NCBI GenBank assembly: GCA_029168955.1
Contig: JAPDOI010000287.1
Location: 434,001 to 498,000 of the forward strand
Source of the DNA: Aplectana chamaeleonis
Taxonomy: Eukaryota; Nematoda; Chromadorea; Rhabditida; Cosmocercidae
Reading direction: 5' to 3'
DNA length: 64,000 nt
Shown here: positions 12,935 through 55,336 of the stretch, one piece after another
Layout of the letters: each line of letters begins with the position of its first letter
Position numbering within the stretch: the stretch's first letter is position 1
Translations under genes and position numbers: made by a program
Notes under the pieces: generated by a model
What the model saw: only the letters and a program-made list of their open reading frames with translations
Told to the model about the DNA's origin: nothing
Databases searched by the model: none

Positions 12935-13104
12935 GGGTTGCGTTCCAAGATCATTCCCATGGCAGGAGGCTTCCATAGAAACGTAGCCACGGCGGCATGG
13001 GAGCAGATTTCAGTTACAATTCGCACCCATGGAAAGAAATTTTGTCTATCGGAAGGTTGCTTGCCCTCCCACGGCGTCGTGGGAACGTTCTTGAAACGCA
13101 CTCC
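12935..13104. repeat. MITE K1
   Basis: About 170 bp with inverted ends gggttgcgttccaagatcat and ggaacgttcttgaaacgcac. The interior closely matches K2 at 21406-21573 in vars intron 1. The ends are outward-facing versions of gtgcgttccaagaac. Confidence 0.8.
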
Positions 13105-13435
13105 TGGAAACTCAGCAATCATGTTTTGAAGCAATGTTTTACACAGAGCAATTAGCTAAATTAACATCGATGAAACATGAAACGATCGATGAAAAATGTG
13201 CAAAACGGTACTGTAACCATGGAGTATTTCGCAAAACACCGGTGCGCGACGATTTACCGCACGCCGATTTGAAAGTCACCACGCGACGCACCCATGGGTT
13301 TGCGACGCGAAATTTCCGCTGCTGGGCCCTTTTTCTCCTCGTCTCGCCCCATTCAAGTCTCCGCCCCTGATTTCTGTCCTCCGGTCAGCCTCAAGGCCCA
13401 AAAATACCTCGGGTCGCCCCCTACGAATGCCTGAG

Positions 13436-15430
13436 CAGACACCCACTTGGCGCGACGTGATTACGGACCCCGCACACAATCTCACGCCTGGTGGTATTTT
13501 TGGCACTGGCCCGGGCGAGGTGGTAATGCCTAATGCCGTTTTCGTCGTTGCGAAGGATTTGAGAGTTATTCTTCTCAATCTGTGAAGAAGATTTCAAAAT
13601 ATAAGAATTGGAAACACTCGGATTCACGAAAACACTCACGTCTATATACTTTTTTTATTTCTTCTATTGTACCATTTTTTTGCCTCTTTTTTACTAAGTT
13701 AGGTTTTTAAACGTTCCGTATGATCCATATCCTTAAATCTGGTTATTTTTGTTACCCTTTTTTAAGGCTCAATTCTTTCGTTTGTTACGTAGAAAACGTA
13801 ATCCATCGTTCATTTGGCTTGTCTTCTTGTTAACTGAGTGTTCGGAAACACTCGAATTGACAAAAAAAAACATCCACGCTTAGGCACTTTTTTGATATTT
13901 CCACTATTGTATTATTTCATTTCACTTCTCTTCTCAGTAAATTTTGGTTTCTAAACGATGCATATAATATAAATACTAAAATCTGTTTGTTTTTAATCAT
14001 TTTTTTGAAATCTTTTTTTTGTTGAGGCTCACAAGGGAGGTGTTCAGAGTGGTAAACTCATCTGCCAAAACGACTAGTATCGTTAGTATCTCTCGTGGCT
14101 CAATCGTAAAACTGCGCAGTATCCAGCCCCGAGCTGCATGTCCCAAGAAGTTACAAGCTTGAAAAGGTCGTTTTTTGTGCTTTTGTACCCTCCAAAAAGA
14201 GCACTAATCTTTCGAAAATTCGGAAACGGACCTCATAAATGTTTTCAGCGCCCAAAACTACTCCCCTGAGCAAAATTTGGATCAAGGCGCATTTTCCATA
14301 CTTTGCCCAGATTAACACCGTTTTGGATTTTCGGTTGGGTGTTTATTTATACCGATGAGAGGGCGTTGGGAGCGTTTTAGAAAAATGTTTCAGATTGACT
14401 TAAAATTCTCCCAGGTGGGTTTTTGGGGCGCTGATCACGAATCTGTGGTTTACTAGTCGATTTTCCGAAGTTTTCGGCTAATTTCGTTAAAAGCTTCCCA
14501 ACCGGGGAAAATTTCGATGGAAAAACGCCTTTCGCAATTTTCGGAGTGCTACGATATTGCTCAAATTGTCCCTCTGGCGGTTATTTGGAGTGCTGAACAC
14601 GAATCTGGAGTCCGTTTATCGATTTTCGCAAATTACGGTAGATTACGGTGGGTATACGGTAGTTTGGTCAAATTCTCAGATTTTACTCAAAATTTGTTTA
14701 CGGGGGTTATTCGGGGTAAAGAATACCAATTTAACGTCCATATGTCGATTTTCAAAATACTAAGATGGGTGTTGCCCCCTAAATGACATGTTACCTACCG
14801 TAACCTACAGTAAACCTCGAAACGACGACAAGTGGACTCCAGATTCGTGTTCACCACCCTAGATTACCCTACATAATAGTTTTGGGCTAAATCCGAGAAA
14901 ATTTTTTGAAACTCCCAAGAAAAAATTCCCAAAAACTTGCCTTTTCGCGAAGCTTGAAATATGCTCATAACTTTTTCGAACCTGCAGCTCGGGGCGGGGT
15001 ACTGCGCATTTTTACTATTGAGCCAGAAGAGATACTAACGATACTAGTCGTTTTAGCGGATGCGTTTACCACTCCAAACACTTCCCTTGTCATTCCTTTC
15101 CTTTCTTACGTAGGAAACGTATTTATTCATTTGGCTTTTTTTCATAAACTGTTAACGTAGTGTGCTACAATTCGCCCAGCTCGTAGAGAAATCATCAAGA
15201 AATTTGCAATAATAGAAATAGAAAAAAAGCATATAAACGTGAATGTTTTTGTCAAATCGAGTGTTTCCAATCCTTATATTTTGAAATCTACTTCCCAGAT
15301 TGGAGAGAGTAACCCTAAAATCCTTCGCAACGACGAAAACTGCATTACCACCTCGCCAAGTGCCAAAAATACCACTATGCGTGAGATTGTGTGCGGGGTC
15401 CGTAATCACGTCGCGCCAAGTGGGTGTCTG
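13436..15430. repeat. 2-kb foldback element G with long arms
   Basis: The left outer end cagacacccacttggcgcga is inverted at 15411-15430. Inversion continues inward on both sides: cacgtgattacgg blocks, ggaaacactcg blocks, then ctagtatcgttagtatctct near 14075 against agatactaacgatactag near 15031, and gcccc-gagctgca near 14128 against tgcagctcgggg near 14983. The arms total roughly 500-700 bp each with some insertions. The centre (14160-14950) carries tracts of the attacggtagattacggt type, also seen at 17560-17700. No transposase was recognised. Confidence 0.75.
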
Positions 15431-16125
15431 GTTAGCATTATTCCCCCGAAAATTGGATTGAATCTTTATTAAGCTTCATTCGATTGCTATTGACATTAAC
15501 TATTCAGAAGCCACACGCTCGTTTCTCTTCGTTCCCAAATCTTTTCGTGCTTTTGTCTCAATGTAGGTTCACCATTAATCGAATGGAGAGTAGTTTCTCG
15601 AATGCAATTATGCATTCGAAAAAACTGGACTCTGGAATTTCGGACAATGTTCAGGTTGGTATTTTTGAATAGAGGTGAATCGAAAAAATCGGTTCAGTTG
15701 CGATGCTAAAACCTATTATGGGAGATTCTTGAACTCCCTAAGCCCTCACAGTGTGACAACAGAATTATCCATCCGAAAACTAGCGTCGTATGCCCTTGTC
15801 CAATGTGTACAGCGCCGTATGGTAGTTCGCTGTCAGTGTGGGAAAGGAGTGCCGCAGTTTCCATAACCTTGTTGAACCATGAACTCTTCTTTATTTGGTC
15901 TTTTGATTTTGGAGAAGGTCCTGTTCGCCGTTCTCACGTCACCAGTGCCGTGTACTCAGTTATCAGCATTGTGCAGTTACGAAACTGCCACTGATAAGTA
16001 GAAAGTGATTTCCGATAGGAAGCGTAGTCATGCAGGTACCGGATTTTGCTCCTGAAGTTGTAGTCTAATCCATCAGAAGTCGGAAGTTGAAACGAAACTA
16101 TTGCTCCCACTCAACTGGCGGCAGC
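15431..16125. other. non-coding interval
   Basis: No recognisable gene or long dyad; only short chance-length open frames of about 60 codons. Confidence 0.4.
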
Positions 16126-16408
16126 TACTGTGCTTAACTAGGCTAAATTCCGGTCCGCAATTGCGTCTCGACACGCTTTGCGGCCGCACGCGCTCGACTC
16201 AGTCGGGTTTCCAGCACCAAAGCCGACTCGATGTCGCTTTTTTATTCAATTTTCTTTAATTTTTCTTGATTCCCAGTTTCCAAAACCCATCTAGAGTCGG
16301 CATATGGGCGGCTGCGGCGCTGGAAGCTCTTCTGACTCAGGAGCGTGCGGCCGCAAAGCGTGCCGAGACGCAATTGCGGACCGGAATTTGGCCCAGATAA
16401 GCACAGTA
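16126..16408. repeat. TA-flanked 283-bp MITE F1
   Basis: Starts at TA-ctgtgctta and ends taagcacag-TA. The inverted arms are about 70-90 bp and include ttccggtccgcaattgcgtc and the cggccgc site; the AT-rich loop contains poly-T. F2 at 60174-60456 has exactly the same length. TA flanks suit mobilisation by a Tc/mariner-type transposase (inference). Confidence 0.88.
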
Positions 16409-16720
16409 TGACGCAATGAGTTGCGGGCGTTTCGATTCATTTGCGGCCGCTTCTTTTTCAGTCTCTGTGTGCAACTTTTTATGGGCTAGACTATATTTTC
16501 ATGTATTGTCTGCGCTCTGGGCTATTCGAAAGCGACTCTGCTCCACCTCGCTGTTTAGTTGCAAAAAATTATTGAGGGTGCTGTCAAAGCCCAGTCGCGG
16601 AGATGCGCGGCGAAAGTAAGAGCGTTTTCCTTAGGGATTCGGAGTGTGACGGCGGCAATAATTTGTAAGAATCGCGCTGCGTGCAGGGTCGTTTACACTT
16701 CCACCGTCGAGCGCCGCTGG

Positions 16721-16794
16721 CAAGTGCATATCCATACCATTGATCATGCCGCGCTGCGTGATCAATGTTATAGATTTGCACTTGGCCGCGCTGC
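16721..16794. repeat. imperfect inverted repeat
   Basis: caagtgcatatccataccat then tgatca is mirrored by tgatcaatgttatagatttg then cacttg around a GC-rich loop. Probably a small foldback relic. Confidence 0.55.
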
Positions 16795-17947
16795 TTGGCC
16801 TGAAGTATAAACAACCTCTAAGCTGTTGGCGAGTTGTCTCAAGCTTGTGCTGCTCGTTTTTCGCAACCGTCGAAGGAAAGCAGAATGGGTCGAAAAGAAT
16901 GGCAGAAGATTCAAAGGTCTTAATTGAAATCAAGTGGGCGTCTGGTCCCAATTAGATTCAGAATCTCGTCTAAGTGTGTGTGATCCAGGGTTTCCCTGTA
17001 GCGGGTGCGACTCTCGGTTTTGTTCTGCATTTCGCTTAATTGTAGGATTCTGGATCCAACACTTAGCGCTTGTCGCACAGTAAGGTCTGCTTTGCAGCCA
17101 GACGAGAAGTTCGAAATTGATATCTGTGTGTATATTGTTCCTCGAAGGCACAAACTAGCCTCAGAATCATTTTTCACCTCTCGCTGACTAGGGACCGCTG
17201 GAAACTCCCTGTGGAGATTTGGAAAACCATGTTGTCGTTGCTATAGGTCTTTGACAGTGTAAAAGTGATCCGTGATTGAAATTCCCGAGATGGCTGTGGG
17301 GTTTCCAAGAATGGAGTTTTTATGGCTTCACAAAAGTTAAGGGAACCATCATCAGGTAATTTTCGGGTGTTGAGAAAACAATTTCTGGGATTCGGCGGAA
17401 AACTTTCAACTGGGGGTTATTTAGGGCGCTTAACCCGAATCTGGGGTCCATTCCTCGCCAGGCTTAGGGTTCTTGTAGATTACGGTAGGCATAATGCTTT
17501 GTGACTGGCGTTACTTGCCTTAAAATTTCAAAAATCAAAAAATAGACCTAAAATTCGTGTTCAACGTCCAAAATTACATCCACAGTGAAATTTTGAGTCA
17601 AATCTGAGGCTTTGACCGAGCTGCCGTATACTCACCGTAACCTACCGTAATTTATCGAAAATCGATAGAAGGGTCGAGATTCGTGTTAGGCAACCCGAAT
17701 AACCCCTCTGTACAAGTTTTGAGGCGATTTCTTCGTAGCATTCTCGAAATCGCCAAAAATCGGGTTTGGCCAGCAAAATTTCCCTCATTTTGAAGCTTCG
17801 GACCAAATCAGATGAAATTTTTTTGATTATTAACAAATGGGCCTCAGATTCATAATCAGCACCCAAAACAGTCACTAGATACTAGTTTCCAGCCCAGTCC
17901 GAGGCAATTTTTCGAACATTTTGAAAGTTGCCATTCGTGGTATATAC
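16795..17947. other. non-coding interval with dispersed-repeat tracts
   Basis: No supportable gene. 17560-17700 has cgtaacctaccgtaattta-type tracts like the centre of element G. 17147-17200 resembles the terminus of the D MITE family (cctcagaatcatttttc). Confidence 0.4.
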
Positions 17948-18939
17948 CGGGGGTGTGCGTTAATGTAAATTATTTTTTTCGTTAACCGTTAATCGTTAAT
18001 TTTCGAAAAAAAAAACGCGTTAACCCGTAAGTGCGTTAACACGTTAATTTTGCATTTCGTTAAACCATTAAAAAGAAAAACATTACCACGTTAAAAATCA
18101 ATAAATCATCAGATCTCCCATATCAATCAGTGCCATACAGAGTTCGGCGCGGGATAGAGCCCCCCAGGGGTTTTGAGCTCCGGAGATGTATGACTTTCAG
18201 AGGAAGACCCAATGGACAATTGTGTATGTGAGTGCAAACCGTCCGGAGCAGTTTTCACATGGGATTCAACTATGCATTGCGATTTGACTGAAATGCTGTT
18301 TGAACTTAAGTTGTGAGTGACGTTGTTCAATTAGGAAGCTTAGGGTGAAGTTAACGTGGTGTTCCCAAAATGATAAACAAGACATATGAATCCCCAATGT
18401 GTAGTGCCTAAAGCCGTTCGCCTACTGAATTCTGAATGATTTCTGCGAAAGATTTCCATGAGTCAGTAGAGTTGATATTGGAGTTGAGCGTGGTCGATAT
18501 ACGCTGTACAAAAAATTTCCTCGTTTAAGATTGAGGCCGAGCACCGCTAAAATATGAGGGCTTACAAGTCTCTCTGGTGTGGTTCCTTCGGAAGTCGGCG
18601 GTTTTGAAAACTAAGATTCACGGGATCTGAAATCAACGCCGAAGACCGCTACACTGATAGAGGAAGAAGACAAAAAACATCCAAGTTCACGAATCTAAAC
18701 TATAGTTTAAAACTGCAGTAACTTAAGTTTTAAATGAGGTACCTGGAAAAAATCCTAGCTTTAGGAAACTACACTCTGTACCCTACCGTTTGGAGCCTAC
18801 GGCATCTCTGGAGTGTGCCTTTTGTGAGAGTTTTCCTGGTGTGGGTTCTGTGTCATTATTCGCGTTTTCTCAGTACTTACTTTGTCAGATGTGGACCCAC
18901 AGTGCATTTTAGAGAAGAACCCACAACAGGTTAATGTTC

Positions 18940-19424
18940 TTAAAGGCACAGTCCAACCTCAGAATCGTTTTTCTGTTTTCTTGTCTATCTTGGAAATGGT
19001 TCCACGCTGATTCCAATGATGCCTCTGAAATCGTAAAAGACCCTCTAGAAACGGAGTTCAAGCCCTTGAAAATTTGAGCTACGGAAGCAGGGTGGACGAG
19101 TTGTCCGAGCTTTGTAACTTTGGTAATTTGCACCCGATGTGTGCGAGCCTACCTGAACAAGGAGAGAATTTGAAAATGAAGGGAAGAACGGGGCTTTTAA
19201 TCGGAAACCATCGCTCATCTCGCCACTGTTGAGCTCGAAATATCGTAAAAGGGGCGTGCCAAGGTGGCTTCCGGATGTGGGCGCCCTAGGGTGGCTTCCT
19301 CCTATATCTAGTTTATTCGGAGGAATGGAGAGCTCGCACCTGGCAGGTGCTATATAGGGTGGGTCTACTTCACAATCATGTGGAAATCTCAGATTTCGTT
19401 CCTGAGCTTGGACTGTGCCTTTAA
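18940..19424. repeat. MITE D1, 485 bp
   Basis: Terminal inverted repeats ttaaaggcacagtccaacct (left) and the complement of ttaaaggcacagtccaagct (right). It lies inside P. Diagnostic interior motifs are cttattcgg-type and gtgggtctacttcacaat. Other copies are at 35260, 36900 and 54852. The TTAA at both ends may be part of the target or of the terminus. Confidence 0.88.
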
Positions 19425-19877
19425 AAGGCTCTCTTCAGATTTGCAGAGGGTTGCAGACGGTAGAGTATAAAGTCTTGTTTCTCAAAGCCAGGATTTTTCC
19501 AAATAACTCATTTACTACTTAACATTCTCACAATCAGACGGTGAAATTTCGTACGCAAGGTAGATCATCGAGCTTGACTCGAATATCCGACTCTCGTGAC
19601 TCATAGTTTTCAAAATTGTCGATTCCCGGCGGGATCACACCTGAGAGAGTGTGAGCCCATACACTGTAGCAGTGTTCACCCTCCATCCTAGACGGTGAAA
19701 GTGTATACAAAGGGTGAATAGACCCTGCTTGACTCAAATTTTCTGCTATCGTGATCCGTACTTTGCATAACTATGAACTTCAAGCGGGATCGAACTTCCT
19801 TCCCCTCAAACATCCGCACTTTATTACATAGCACAGACTGTAACCAGTTATTACGTAGTGCACCAAAAGTTGCACAT

Positions 19878-20030
19878 CTAATTACCAATGAGAAGCTGTT
19901 GGTCAAAGACAGATGTGCTTGAAACTCATGGCAGCACAACCGCTTCCGCTCAGCCTGTGGCGAGCGTTTTGCTTTAGAATTCATGCATATTGAGCTTCTG
20001 CCAACCTCTTCTCATTGATAAGTACTTGTA
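19878..20030. repeat. diverged foldback N2
   Basis: Shares caatgagaagc, gcagcacaaccgct, attcatgca and cttctcattgataagta with the intact foldback N1 at 63733-63938. Nested in P. Confidence 0.6.
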
Positions 20031-20569
20031 GAGGCAAACCAGCTAGATAAACACTGTTTGAACACATCAGCTCTAAATGGGGAGGGGGAGGGGTAGAACA
20101 CGGTCAAAGCTTGACCTTCTCACACTTCTGGGGAGGGGTTCTGAGCTAAATTGACATTGGAGTAGGGGTCTGAGCAAAATGGGCCAACCCGCACCCCGTG
20201 CAGTAACCTGGTGCCATAATTCTACGACAAGTAACGATTTATAAATTAAAGTGATTTCAATACTTTTTCGTTAATCGTTAATTTTCGAGAAAAAACCGCG
20301 TTAACCCGTTAATGCGCTAACACGTTAACGTTATAACGCACAGCCCTGGTAAATACCCCTCTTATCTAGGTATGCAAGGCTATGAAAATGTCCACTTCTA
20401 GAAATCTGCTGTAAATTTTAGAGGCATTTAGGGGATTAGGAAAACGACTCATCAATGCTGTGTCCATTTCCTACAACTATCAACACATGGTTTTATAAAA
20501 GCCCACTTTGAAATGTAAGCCAAGCCCTAGTGAGGTGAATATCGTGCTCAACACTACAGTATCTCTAGT

Positions 20570-20650
20570 ATGGCTCTAAAATTCCTGGCAACGGAGTTAT
20601 GGCCTCTCAAAGGTCATCACTTTGAAGGTAGTAGGAATTGTGATAAGTTA
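20570..20650. repeat. D-family fragment
   Basis: The segment around ggcaacggagttatggcctc is the inverse of the D interior gggccataactccgttcc. This argues against reading it as an upstream exon. Confidence 0.4.
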
Positions 20651-20672
20651 CCTCGGACCTGCTCCCTTACAC

Positions 20673-20716
20673 GAAGTTCTCAATTTACCAATAGCAACTG
20701 GGAAATTGAGAACTTC
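20673..20716. repeat. 14-bp perfect hairpin
   Basis: gaagttctcaattt (20673-20686) and aaattgagaacttc (20703-20716) with a 16-nt loop. Confidence 0.7.
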
Positions 20717-20832
20717 CCAAGTAATCTATCGCGCGTTCCAATTTTGTTCTCGATTTCGAAAAGTGGGTGAGCGGAGGAAACGTCTTTTTATCTTACTTGC
20801 TACTTACGTATACCCGAACATCTTCATTTCAG

Positions 20833-20938
20833 CGTCCTCCAAAATGATATCAAGCCAATCCTGAACAAGTTCTTGACTGATGCCGGTTTTCATGTGAGGT
20901 ATTTCGGCGAGGAAGCTAAGAATAGCCTCAATCTGTAA
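20833..20938 (+). CDS. possible terminal exon of an unidentified upstream gene
   Basis: A T-rich acceptor (cttcatttcag) at 20822-20832 is followed by a frame that reads as ordinary protein (begins VLQNDIKPILNKF, contains DAGFHVRYFGEE, ends NLNL-like) and stops at TAA 20936-20938. It lies 262 bp before the vars start codon on the same strand, a spacing that would suit a nematode operon. I do not recognise the protein and could not find the preceding exon; the DNA just upstream is repeat-derived. Without transcript support this stays tentative. Confidence 0.35.
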
Positions 20939-21180
20939 ATGATCTTGTGATAATTGACTGTGTTGATTTTTGATTGATTGTTGAAACCCTGTTAGGCAAA
21001 TGGAAAGATCTCCTCGAAAAATTGAGTACCCGAGGATTTATATTGTTTCTTTTGTTTTCGTTATTGCAGATAAATATTTATGTGTAAAAACTGGTGTTAT
21101 TCCGTAGTATGTCGCGAGATGTCATTTCGACTCACTGCTTTCGGCGAGATTTTTTTTATTGTGATGTGAGCTGAAGTTAA

Positions 21181-21200
21181 TTTTATTTAGGTGAACAGGT
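21181..21200 (+). promoter_or_regulatory. likely trans-splice or 5'-UTR splice acceptor for vars
   Basis: ttttatttag ends at 21190, ten bases before the ATG at 21201. A T-rich tract plus AG this close to a start codon is typical of nematode spliced-leader acceptors. A cis-spliced 5'-UTR intron would look the same. Confidence 0.5.
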
Positions 21201-52085
<30,885 letters not shown>

Positions 52086-52206
52086 ATTCCCTCTCTCCAG
52101 TGCGAAATGAGTAATCGTTGTTGATTTTATATCTACACATAGTGTTTTCGGTTGTTGTTAACCTGTTTTGACTAGGGTTGTTTCTGGATGGCCTTGTGCC
52201 CGTCGT

Positions 52207-52212
52207 AATAAA
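52207..52212 (+). terminator. vars-1 (glp-4): vars poly-A signal AATAAA
   Basis: A canonical AATAAA lies 122 bp past the stop codon, giving a 3' UTR of about 140 nt, followed by a T-rich stretch. Confidence 0.75.
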
Positions 52213-53032
52213 TTTTTGTTGTTAATAGTCGCGTGATTCTATGATAATGATCCTTTCCCAGTTTGGTTGCCGTTAGCAAACAACCGCTGTTGTAACACGC
52301 AACTCGAGAATGATCGTGCTGGGACCGCGAGGTACTGTCATAATGAAACTCCGTCACATCACTATTCTCTATGGCGGCGGCTTTGTGCATCTGCTGACCG
52401 GGATTTCACTCCGATATGCATAGTTAGGCCCTAGTTTCACATTGGCGTTTCAGTGCCGCTGCGTTTTCGGAGCCGAATTCCGGTTCGCAATTGCTAACTA
52501 CGGCTGTTGCATCACGCGACGGAAACAGAGGATACACTACTTTCAATAAATATACGATCACTCGCAGAATCGTGCAATTTTTTGGGAAATTTTTTCTGTG
52601 GGAGATTCTTATTTTATGCTTGATATTGATTGAGCGACTGAAAACAGGACACACTTAATCATACCATAAGGCTCCCGTTCTCCTTGAGAGGAACAGCAGT
52701 GAACCAGAGCTTGTTACGTTGGGAGACGAAGTGTGCTCAAACTGTTGGCCAAATGGAGCGCTCCGCTGCCTGCATTTCAATATTTCTGCGGAGCTGACAG
52801 AGAGCGCAGGGTAGCCTGCGTCCTTCTTGCGGCTGGATGAACACGTACCAGGAAGAGATTCGAGCGACATGGTGTTCAACTCCGGTGTCATCCCAGATCC
52901 TTCACAGAGCATCAATCATCGAGTTGGTCGTACATATTACTATGACGTGGAACAAACGATCGGAGTTGTAGCGCTAGTTTCGTTATCTGCGTTGCTCACC
53001 GCGAGCGTCTCACCACCTGCCGTCTAGTGAGC
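52213..53032. other. 3' flank of vars, nothing recognised
   Basis: A single half-site gaattccggttcgcaattg at about 52473 resembles the F arm. Otherwise no gene. Confidence 0.4.
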
Positions 53033-53180
53033 TAACGTCGGCATGGATCCGGAAGAGACTTCGCGTTCACTGTTGAAGGTTGGCGCCACCTCGCTGCCAT
53101 ATGCTATAACATAGGTGCACCGAGTTTGCGCCAACCTCCAATAGGAACGCAAAGTCTCTCCAGGATCCATGCCGATGTTA
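53033..53180. repeat. foldback X
   Basis: taacgtcggcatggatccgg, agagact and aaggttggcgc are mirrored by gcgccaacct, agtctct and ccaggatccatgccgatgtt with a. Imperfect arms of about 60 bp. Confidence 0.85.
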
Positions 53181-53529
53181 CGTAATTTGAAGTTTGAAGG
53201 CGCTCTTAATGTTGAACTCTTCCGGACCGATATTCTCTCAATCGACTCTTGAGAAAGGAAGAGATTATCACTAGAATTTGCTGTGTTGACCCATGAACCC
53301 TCGACCAAATGAAGGTTCAACGTACAAGCTATATTCTGATGCCGAGGTTCATTGAAAGTCAAAATCAGACGTGGAGATTATTGAGCAATGTACCAGCACA
53401 ATTCCAACGACTCGTGCAATAAACTCTGTCTCTCCGACAAAAAATCGTCATAGCGAGGCGATCTGTCCACTTCCTCCGCCGATGTCTGAGCAACAACTCT
53501 GAGAAAATTTGCCGCGTCAGTACCGGGAA

Positions 53530-54000
53530 ATTACCGCGACCCTCGACTATGCCGCAATAGTGCCGCAGCGGCTCCGTGATCAGGCGATTATGTTGCCGTG
53601 TGTTGAGCCTCGACATCGCCGCGATAGTACCGCAGCGGCTCCGCGTAAGAACCGCGCCGGCTTTGAAAGGATGCAGCAGCGAACCCGCGTGGAGTACGAT
53701 GTACTTACTGCCCTGTGTGGTCAAATGAAATCGCCGCCGGTTCAATTACCCAATTTTGATGTACATTCCGTGTTTCCTTGGGCGCGAAAACAGCAGTAAC
53801 CTCTGTCTTTATCAGACAGAGGACGTGACAACCGCAGATGCGTATTTTTGTTCTTAGGCCCCTTTAGTTGTATTACGTTTCTTATTTAACTTCGTATGAT
53901 ATAATCTCCCGGAGCCGCGGCGGCACTATCGAGGAGCCGCTGCGGCGTTGCCGCTATAGCTGCGCTGTAGTGCCGCAGCGGCGATTTCTCTTAGAGAACG
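53530..54000. repeat. cluster of GC-rich direct and inverted repeats
   Basis: The motif tagtgccgcagcggctccg or close variants occurs at about 53558, 53627 and 53968, and inverted at about 53915-53945 (gccgcggcggcactatcgag, gagccgctgcggcg). It may be a broken foldback element. Confidence 0.65.
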
Positions 54001-54319
54001 TCATCCCGAACTTCATCTCAAAGAAGAATCTACGTGACGTTTGCGGAAGACCGTAGAGCGACCCGAAAATACGCAAGATCGAGCTGCAGCTTCTTCGCAT
54101 AGCACTTCGTGATAAACAAGATCATTTATTTGCTATGTTGAATAAGTGTAGTTCGAAAGAACGAAATTGTATAAAATTTTTGAAGGGGCGACGGGGGAGG
54201 ATAGTGGAGGGGTCAAAGTCTATTTGTGATCGTATCCGGTCCAACGTCAGGGTATCTCTACAGAAGAAATTCAATGACATTTTGTGTACAGCCAAAGGCC
54301 GAGAAAATGTTGTTCGTAG

Positions 54320-54392
54320 CAGGGGTGTGCGGGAATTGCCGCTGCCGTTTGCCGAAATTTTCGTCTAAAACGGCAAATTAGCGGCAGAAATT
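54320..54392. repeat. hAT-like terminus with subterminal hairpin
   Basis: caggggtgtgcggg resembles the end of P and hAT ends in general. It is followed by gccgctgccgtttgccg mirrored by cggcaaattagcggc. I could not find the partner terminus. Confidence 0.45.
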
Positions 54393-54851
54393 TGTTGAAA
54401 CCACAGGATTTTCCCTCACCACAGTCTGTGTTGGTCAGCGATTCGTAGCTGCTACAAACATCTACATATTTTGACTAGTCCCAGCTTCTGGTTCCGGCTC
54501 ATTCAATGTATAATTGTAACCTTCCAATCGTTAACTTATGAAAACATCTCGACGGGGTAATCAAAGGGGTAAGTTCGAGTTCTAAATTGTATGGGAGCCT
54601 CCAGATGTCTTTTTTTAATCATCAATTTCTTCAGCCTTTAAGAATGCCAAAATTGCAAAAACCCCTTTTTAGAGGCATACCGATTACTGCAAGTTCAAAG
54701 ATTACAAAACCAAGTCATATCGAAGCTGTAGCGCAAAAGCAGCCTCATTTAGACATATGATCCAGTGGAGAACTCGTGTATATAGGCCCACTCATCGTCG
54801 GTTGGTTGGCTGATGGTAATAATTGGGACAGGAAAATTATCAGTTCTGCAA

Positions 54852-55336
54852 ACACAGGCACAGGCCAAGCTCGAAGACGAAATCTGAGATTCTTACATAA
54901 TTGTGAAGTAGACCCACCCTATAAAACACCTGCGAAGTGCGAGCTCTCAACTCCACCGAATAAGCGAGATATAGGAGGAAGCCACCCTGGGGCGCCTACA
55001 TCCGGAAGTCACTTTGGTGAGCCTCTTTTACGATCTTTAGAGCTCAATAGTGGTGAGATGAGAGATGATTTCTGATCAATAGCACCGTTCTTCATTTCAG
55101 TCTCAGTCTCTCTCTTTATTTAGGTTGGCTCGCATAAATCGGTTGCAAATGACGGAAGTTACAAGCCTCGGACAACTCGTCCACCATGCTTCAGTAGCTC
55201 TATTTTTGAGGGGCCATAACTCCGTTCCCAGGGGGTCTTGTAAAATTACGGAGACATCATTGAAATCAGCGTGGGGCCTTTTTTAAGATAGGCAGAAAAA
55301 CAGAAAAACCAGTTCGGGGTTGGACTGTGCATTTAA
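54852..55336. repeat. MITE D3, about 485 bp
   Basis: Left end acaggcacaggccaagctcg (mutated), right end ttggactgtgcatttaa; interior colinear with D2 (gtgaagtagacccaccctat, gataagcgagatatagg-like blocks). Confidence 0.85.

Larger units (their letters stand above)
17948..20348. mobile_element. non-autonomous hAT-like element P
   Basis: The ends cgggggtgtgcgtta and taacgcacagccctg are inverted and resemble hAT termini. Flanking octamers are gtatatac (17940-17947) and gtaaatac (20349-20356), 7 of 8 identical, the size expected for hAT duplications. Subterminal tracts on both sides carry mirrored gttaac/cgcgttaaccc motifs. About 2.4 kb, no transposase seen. It contains the nested elements D1 and N2, so it is the older insertion. 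Confidence 0.7.

Noticed and set aside
20570..20770. Upstream exon (MALKFLATELW...) for the possible gene ending at 20938
   Set aside because: Part of it is an inverted D-family fragment, and its candidate donor does not give the phase needed by the exon at 20833.
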